Below, piece by piece: positions 5,640 to 10,072 of a stretch of DNA of 10,072 bases. The position numbers were made by a program, and so were the translations under genes. The number at the start of each line of letters is the position of its first letter. Within the stretch, counting starts at the first letter, position 1. The notes below the pieces were generated by a model. The model saw only the letters and a list, made by a program, of their open reading frames with translations, did no database searches and was not told the DNA's origin. Source of the DNA: JAVBTR01 sp031556065 (lineage in GTDB: Bacteria > Bacillota > Clostridia > Christensenellales > Aristaeellaceae); contig JAVBTR010000080.1 in assembly GCA_031556065.1 (NCBI GenBank), positions 1 through 10,072 on the forward strand, in the 5' to 3' direction.

Positions 5640-7457
5640 ATGAATCCGAAATCCCTGCGTTTCCTCAGCAACCTGGTAAAGAAGAACAAGTGGAGCTATA
5701 TTATTGCCATGATCTGCACTGTCTTTACAGTCATCATCGGCTTTTTAACGCCGCTGCTCTTTGCCGAAACCATCGATACCGTCTTAGGCGGCAACCCCAC
5801 CACCCTGCCAGCCTTCATCGCGGGTCCCATCAAAGCGGTAATTAGCCGGGATTATTTGCTCAACCACTTATGGCTTATTGGCCTGGTGCTGATTCTGCTC
5901 AACGTCATCAACGGCGTGTTCAGCTATTTTAAAGGAAGAACCACCGCCGTTGCGTCGGAGTCCATTGCCTTTGATCTACGGGAAACGCTGTATTCCCATT
6001 TGCAGCACCTGCCCTTTTCATACCATGTCAAGGCCGTTACGGGGGATCTTTTGCAGCGCTGTACCTCGGACGTGGAAACCGTGCGCCGTTTCCTTTCAGG
6101 GCAATTGATCGAAGTGGTGAATACCATTTTAATGGTTGTTATCTGCATTTCCATTTTGCTTTCAAAAAGTGTAAAGATTACACTTTTAAGCGTTATTCTG
6201 GTACCTGCCCTGTTCATTTTTGCCTTTTTGTTCTTTAGAAAGGTGACCATCCACTTTAAGCTGGCCGATGAAAGCGAAGGCGATCTTTCGGCAGTGCTGC
6301 AAGAAAACCTCACAGGAGTCCGTGTGGTCCGCGCCTTTGGCCAGCAGCAAAGAGAAATCGAAAAGCTGGATAAAGTCAGCAAGGTTTATAAAAACCGGGT
6401 TTACAAGGTGATCCATCTATTGAGCATTTACTGGTCCTCTGGCGACGCTATCTGCATTTTGCAAAGCCTGATCACCTTACTGGTCTGCGTCTATTTCGCC
6501 ATTCAGGGAGAAATCTCCGTAGGCACCATGATTGTCTTTACCAGCTATATCGGCATGCTTTTGCATCCTATTCGCCAACTGGGCCGCATTCTGTCCGACG
6601 CGGGCAAGGCCGTGGTTTCCATGGACCGTATCCGGGATATTTTAGAACAGCCCGAAGAAGCACCAGAACCCAACGCCAAAAAGCCCGACCTGAATGGGGA
6701 TATCGTATTCGATCATGTAACCTTTAGCTACGATGACGGCCGGGAAATATTAAAGGATGTGTCTTTCCGCATCAAGGCTGGAAAAACAGTGGCTATTCTA
6801 GGCTCCACCGGCTCTGGTAAATCCACCCTGGTGCACCTGATGCAGCGGCTTTTCCCCGTAACCCAAGGTAAGATTACCATTTCCGGGGTGCCCATTGAAG
6901 AAATTGACCGGAAGTATCTGCGTAGCCGCATCGGCCTTATTTTGCAAGAACCCTTCCTTTACTCCAAAACCATCGAAGAAAACCTGGGCATCGCCGTTCG
7001 TGAAAACGACCATATGGCCATTGAGAACGCCGCCCGGATCGCCGGAGCCAAAGGCTTTATCGAGGACAGTGAAATGGGCTATGAAACCCTGGTAGGCGAA
7101 AAGGGCGTCACTTTATCCGGCGGGCAAAAGCAGCGTATCGCCATCGCCCGGACGCTCATGAAACCAAATGATGTGCTCGTATTTGACGACAGTCTTTCCG
7201 CTGTGGATACCCAGACTGATGCCCAAATCCGCACGGCATTGAAAGACAAGCAACAGGGGGTTACCACGCTGATCATCAGCCACCGGATCACCACCCTTCA
7301 GGAGGCGGATTATATTCTGGTGCTGGAAGGCGGCAGACTGACCCAGCAGGGCAACCATCAAGAACTAATCAGTGTACCTGGGCTTTACCAGCGCATCAAC
7401 CACATACAAACCGATTTGGAGCAAGAGCTTCTATCGGCGCAAGAGGGGGGTAACTAA
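5640..7457 (+). CDS. ABC exporter half-transporter, degenerate-site subunit (BmrC/YheI-like)
   Basis: This 605-residue half-transporter has a six-helix membrane domain (about residues 20-310) followed by a nucleotide-binding domain. Seen motifs are Walker A GSTGSGKST (388-396), Q-loop LQEPF (Gln436), a canonical signature LSGGQ (492-496), Walker B VLVFD with Asp517 where the catalytic Glu normally stands, D-loop SAVD and the switch His548. A Walker B Asp with an intact signature is typical of one partner in heterodimeric exporters such as BmrCD and TM287/288. The ATG at 5640 is chosen for AAAGGAG (5627-5633) 6 bases upstream; an in-frame ATG at 5610 touches the terminator U-tract and has no site. 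The next ABC gene starts one base after the stop. Likely a multidrug or drug-type exporter; the substrate cannot be told from sequence. Expression should depend on read-through of the upstream attenuator. Confidence 0.9.
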   Translation: MNPKSLRFLSNLVKKNKWSYIIAMICTVFTVIIGFLTPLLFAETIDTVLGGNPTTLPAFIAGPIKAVISRDYLLNHLWLIGLVLILLNVINGVFSYFKGRTTAVASESIAFDLRETLYSHLQHLPFSYHVKAVTGDLLQRCTSDVETVRRFLSGQLIEVVNTILMVVICISILLSKSVKITLLSVILVPALFIFAFLFFRKVTIHFKLADESEGDLSAVLQENLTGVRVVRAFGQQQREIEKLDKVSKVYKNRVYKVIHLLSIYWSSGDAICILQSLITLLVCVYFAIQGEISVGTMIVFTSYIGMLLHPIRQLGRILSDAGKAVVSMDRIRDILEQPEEAPEPNAKKPDLNGDIVFDHVTFSYDDGREILKDVSFRIKAGKTVAILGSTGSGKSTLVHLMQRLFPVTQGKITISGVPIEEIDRKYLRSRIGLILQEPFLYSKTIEENLGIAVRENDHMAIENAARIAGAKGFIEDSEMGYETLVGEKGVTLSGGQKQRIAIARTLMKPNDVLVFDDSLSAVDTQTDAQIRTALKDKQQGVTTLIISHRITTLQEADYILVLEGGRLTQQGNHQELISVPGLYQRINHIQTDLEQELLSAQEGGN

Positions 7458-7458
7458 T

Positions 7459-9291
7459 ATGCAAGGCTTTCAAGAAGAAGATTACACCAAGAGATTGGAT
7501 TTTTCCCTCTGGGGAAAGATTCTGAAGCTTGCCAAGCCCTACCACAAAAACCTGGTTATCGTGGCAGTGCTCATGTCCGTGTGCGCCATTGTGGACGTAA
7601 TCCTGCCGCTGATGACGGGCTACGCCATCGATAACTTTATTGCCAACCAAACCACCGAGGGCTTGCCTATTTTTATCGGCATCTATATCGTGATCATGCT
7701 GTTCCAGGTCTTCGCTATCTACAATTTTTTGGATCAAAGCGGTACCATCGAAGTGGGCACCCTGTACACCATTCGCAAAATGGGCTTTCAAAAACTTCAG
7801 GAGCTGCCTTTTTCCTACTACGATCGGATGCCTGTAGGCTACCTGATGTCCCGTATGACAACCGACGTTCAGCGTTTGGCAGATACCATCGGCTGGTCGC
7901 TGCTGGACTTATGCTGGGGCGCGGTGTTTCTGATCATTTGCGGCGTTCAGATGTTTATTCTGGATTGGCGGATCGCCATCGTAGTGATCCTGGTGCTGCC
8001 GCCCTTGGCCGTGATCAGCTGGAAGTTTCAAAAAGGCATTCTGGATGCTTACAGAAAAGTAAGAAAAACCAATTCTCAGATCACTGGCTCATTCAACGAA
8101 GGGATCATGGGAGCTAAAACATCGAAGACTCTGGTTCGGGAAGAAATGAACATCGAAGAATTCCAGGTACTGGCGTCTGATATGAAGAAACACTCCATTC
8201 GGGCTGCCACATTGTCTGCGCTGTTCCTTCCCATTGTTATATCCCTTAGCGCCATCGGCACCGCTTACGCCCTTTGGAAGGGTGGCTACGATGTGTTCCG
8301 CGGCGTAATGACGGTAGGTACCGTTCAGGTTTTCGTCAGCTACACCCTGCAATTCTTCCAGCCTGTTCGTGATATCGCAAGAATCTTCGCGGAGCTTCAA
8401 AGCGCCCAGGCGGCGGCAGAACGGGTGGTTTCACTGCTTGAAACTGAACCAGACATCGTAGATAGCCAGGAAGTAGCCGAAATCTTTGGCGATAACTTCC
8501 ACCCGAAAAAGGAAAACTGGCCCAGGTTGGTTGGGGATATCAGCTTTGAAAACGTTTCCTTTAAATACAATGAAGGCGAAAAGGTGTTAACCGATTTCAG
8601 CCTCAATGTCAAGGCCGGACAGACCATCGCCCTGGTTGGGGAAACAGGCAGCGGCAAAAGCACCATTGTGAACTTGATCTGCCGCTTCTACGAACCTACC
8701 GAAGGCCGGATCTTGATCGACGGAGCGGATTACAAAACCCGCAGCCAACTCTGGCTTCAATCCAACCTAGGCTACGTTTTGCAGCAGCCCCATCTGTTCT
8801 CCGGCACCATTATGGATAACATTAAGTATGGCAAACCCGATGCCACCGATGAGGAGGCCATTCACGCCGCCCAACTGGTGAACGCTGAAAGCTTCATTAT
8901 GAAACTGGAAAAGGGCTACCAAACCGATGTGGGCGAAGGCGGCAACCGCCTTTCCACTGGTGAAAAGCAGCTTATCTCCTTCGCCAGAGCCATTCTTTGC
9001 GATCCGGCTATTTTCGTATTGGATGAAGCCACCTCCTCCGTGGATACGGAAACAGAGCAGATTATCCAAAACGCGATTCAGACCGTGCTTTCTGGCCGTA
9101 CCAGTTTCATCATTGCCCACCGGCTTTCCACCGTAAGAAACGCCGACCGTATCCTGGTGATCGATCATGGCAAGGTGATTGAAGATGGTACCCATGGCCA
9201 GTTGATTAAGAAAAAAGGGTATTATTACAAGCTCTACACCAACCAGTTCCAGGATGAGCACAGCCAAGCCATCCTGGCGGAAGAAAAATAA
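7459..9291 (+). CDS. ABC exporter half-transporter, catalytic-site subunit (BmrD/YheH-like)
   Basis: This 610-residue partner of the preceding gene has a membrane domain with six predicted helices (about residues 30-310) and a nucleotide-binding domain. Motifs are Walker A GETGSGKST (394-402), Q-loop LQQPH (Gln442), a deviating signature LSTGE (498-502), a complete Walker B FVLDE with catalytic Glu523, D-loop SSVD and His554. In a head-to-tail heterodimer its Walker A/B would face the intact LSGGQ of the partner, giving the active site, while its LSTGE would face the partner's Asp517 site. A short linker (about 340-360, with PKKENWPR) precedes the nucleotide-binding domain. The ATG at 7459 follows the stop of the first gene by one base and has AGAGGGGGG about 8 bases upstream; a longer frame from 7372 overlaps the first gene. 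The two are clearly co-translated. Substrate unknown; efflux direction inferred from family. Confidence 0.92.
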   Translation: MQGFQEEDYTKRLDFSLWGKILKLAKPYHKNLVIVAVLMSVCAIVDVILPLMTGYAIDNFIANQTTEGLPIFIGIYIVIMLFQVFAIYNFLDQSGTIEVGTLYTIRKMGFQKLQELPFSYYDRMPVGYLMSRMTTDVQRLADTIGWSLLDLCWGAVFLIICGVQMFILDWRIAIVVILVLPPLAVISWKFQKGILDAYRKVRKTNSQITGSFNEGIMGAKTSKTLVREEMNIEEFQVLASDMKKHSIRAATLSALFLPIVISLSAIGTAYALWKGGYDVFRGVMTVGTVQVFVSYTLQFFQPVRDIARIFAELQSAQAAAERVVSLLETEPDIVDSQEVAEIFGDNFHPKKENWPRLVGDISFENVSFKYNEGEKVLTDFSLNVKAGQTIALVGETGSGKSTIVNLICRFYEPTEGRILIDGADYKTRSQLWLQSNLGYVLQQPHLFSGTIMDNIKYGKPDATDEEAIHAAQLVNAESFIMKLEKGYQTDVGEGGNRLSTGEKQLISFARAILCDPAIFVLDEATSSVDTETEQIIQNAIQTVLSGRTSFIIAHRLSTVRNADRILVIDHGKVIEDGTHGQLIKKKGYYYKLYTNQFQDEHSQAILAEEK

Positions 9292-9294
9292 TCC

Positions 9295-9338
9295 AAAAAG
9301 AAGCTTGAATGAAGAAAAACCATTCAAGCTTCTTTTTT
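9295..9338. terminator. Bidirectional intrinsic terminator between convergent genes
   Basis: The arms 9295-9311 and 9321-9337 are perfect 17-bp reverse complements around a 9-base loop. A T-run (9333-9338) follows on the + strand, and the mirror A-run (9295-9299) serves the - strand. It starts 4 bases after the second ABC gene and overlaps the stop codon of the kinase gene, so one hairpin can end both transcripts. Confidence 0.9.
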
Positions 9339-10072
9339 ACACCAATGTACCGATTGCTCTTACTACTTTATCCACATACACCGGCTTGGCCACATAATCA
9401 TCACAGCCTGCCTCCCTAATAGCTTGAATATCCTCCGGCAGGGCATTTGCGGTAATAGCGATAACCGGGATTGCTTTCAAGTCCGGTCGGCTTTCCGCAT
9501 CCCTGATAGCTCTGGTGGCATCCAAGCCGTTCATTTCCGGCATTTGAATATCCATCAACACAAAATCAAAGCTGCCGGGTTTGGCGGCGAACAGTTTTTC
9601 AATGGCATCCCGGCCATTTTCTGCCTCCTGGCAAACAATGCCATAGTGCTCCAGTAATTGGATCATGATCTCCCGATTCATATCAATATCATCCACCACC
9701 AGACCCCGTTTGCCCTTTAGCGAAACATCAGCGGCTCGGTTTTCACCATCCCCTGTGTTTTCATAGGCCAACTGTACATGAAAACCAAAGGTACTGCCTT
9801 CCCCTTCACGGCTTTCTACGATCATTTCGCCACTAACTTGCTCGATGATCCTCTTTGCAATGCTCAGCTCCATCCCCAGGCCGCCAAACGCTCGATCGTA
9901 TCCCTTATCAGCATTGACGAAGGGGGTAAAGATCGTTTCAAGCCGCTTTGGACTGATGCCGATACCATGATCAATCACCTTGAATGTATAATGGGCACGG
10001 CCCTTCCAGGGGGTATTCTCCCGGGCTTCCAGCCGCACGCTACTGCCCCGGTGAGAAAACTTAATCGCATTG
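9337..10072 (-). CDS. Hybrid sensor histidine kinase, C-terminal part (HATPase plus receiver); runs off the window
   Basis: About 244 residues are visible and the frame stays open to the window edge, so the sensor and histidine phosphotransfer domains are missing. The visible part starts in the N-box of a histidine kinase ATPase domain (NAIKFSH), followed by the G1 box VIDHGIGIS, an F-box (IFTPFVNAD) and the G2 box GGLGMELSIAK. A receiver domain follows from about residue 122: acidic pair in VVDDIDMN (127-128), phosphoacceptor Asp174 in VLMDIQMPEMNG, Thr207 in AITANA and Lys229 in VAKPV. The protein ends right after the receiver, with no DNA-binding or HPt domain, so phosphate must pass to a partner or the receiver tunes the kinase. 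It converges on the ABC genes, so there is no evidence it controls them. A GTG at 10038 lies inside the ATPase domain and is not the start. Confidence 0.92.
   Translation of the reverse strand, partial: NAIKFSHRGSSVRLEARENTPWKGRAHYTFKVIDHGIGISPKRLETIFTPFVNADKGYDRAFGGLGMELSIAKRIIEQVSGEMIVESREGEGSTFGFHVQLAYENTGDGENRAADVSLKGKRGLVVDDIDMNREIMIQLLEHYGIVCQEAENGRDAIEKLFAAKPGSFDFVLMDIQMPEMNGLDATRAIRDAESRPDLKAIPVIAITANALPEDIQAIREAGCDDYVAKPVYVDKVVRAIGTLV

Noticed and set aside
5570..5845. A 91-codon open frame overlapping the terminator and the start of the first ABC gene
   Set aside because: It runs through the terminator hairpin in another frame, lacks a ribosome binding site and matches no family.
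9337..10038. The kinase fragment as a complete stand-alone response regulator starting at a GTG at 10038
   Set aside because: The frame stays open beyond the GTG and those codons encode the N-box of the ATPase domain, so the gene continues past the window.
1..10072. CRISPR arrays, tRNA or rRNA genes, insertion sequences, phage or defence genes
   Set aside because: No repeat-spacer pattern, cloverleaf, rRNA motif, transposase or phage-type protein was found on either strand by reading.

Overview
The window looks like a chromosomal segment of a low-to-middle GC Bacillota, most likely a Clostridia-type anaerobe (order Oscillospirales or a relative). The reasons are a CggR-led glycolytic gene cluster, strong purine-rich ribosome binding sites, sigma-A promoters with 17-bp spacers, U-tract intrinsic terminators and a heterodimeric multidrug-type ABC exporter pair. 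The placement is an inference from gene style; no marker gene fixes it.

Layout. 1-310: an eroded AraC-family regulator remnant on the + strand, with an in-frame stop and frameshifts. 311-584: no gene seen. 602-5290, all on the - strand and transcribed right to left: cggR, pgk, tpiA, gpmI. These are the central glycolytic repressor and three enzymes of lower glycolysis. The gap gene that usually lies between cggR and pgk is absent. The operon has a clear sigma-A promoter (5359-5387) and, starting at the predicted +1, two 20-bp direct repeats with the architecture of the Bacillus subtilis CggR operator. A perfect 22-bp inverted repeat lies between pgk and tpiA.

5388-5639: a back-to-back divergent control region. 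The rightward promoter (5416-5444) makes a leader RNA with a 20-codon ORF that has its own good ribosome binding site (5490-5552). An intrinsic terminator (5578-5609) then ends just before the first ABC gene. The leader has complementary segments that could form a classic 1:2 / 2:3 / 3:4 attenuator. 5640-9291: two ABC half-transporter genes, one base apart, with complementary asymmetric nucleotide-binding sites (one catalytic, one degenerate). 9295-9338: a bidirectional terminator. 9337-10072: the 3' part of a convergent hybrid sensor histidine kinase (HATPase plus receiver) that runs off the window.

How they work together. CggR probably represses its own operon until fructose-1,6-bisphosphate accumulates, which then allows pgk, tpiA and gpmI expression. 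The ABC pair is probably an efflux pump kept off by premature termination in its leader and switched on when ribosomes stall on the leader peptide, as known for bmrBCD of B. subtilis. This attenuation unit is the most interesting candidate in the window; the glycolytic genes themselves are ordinary.
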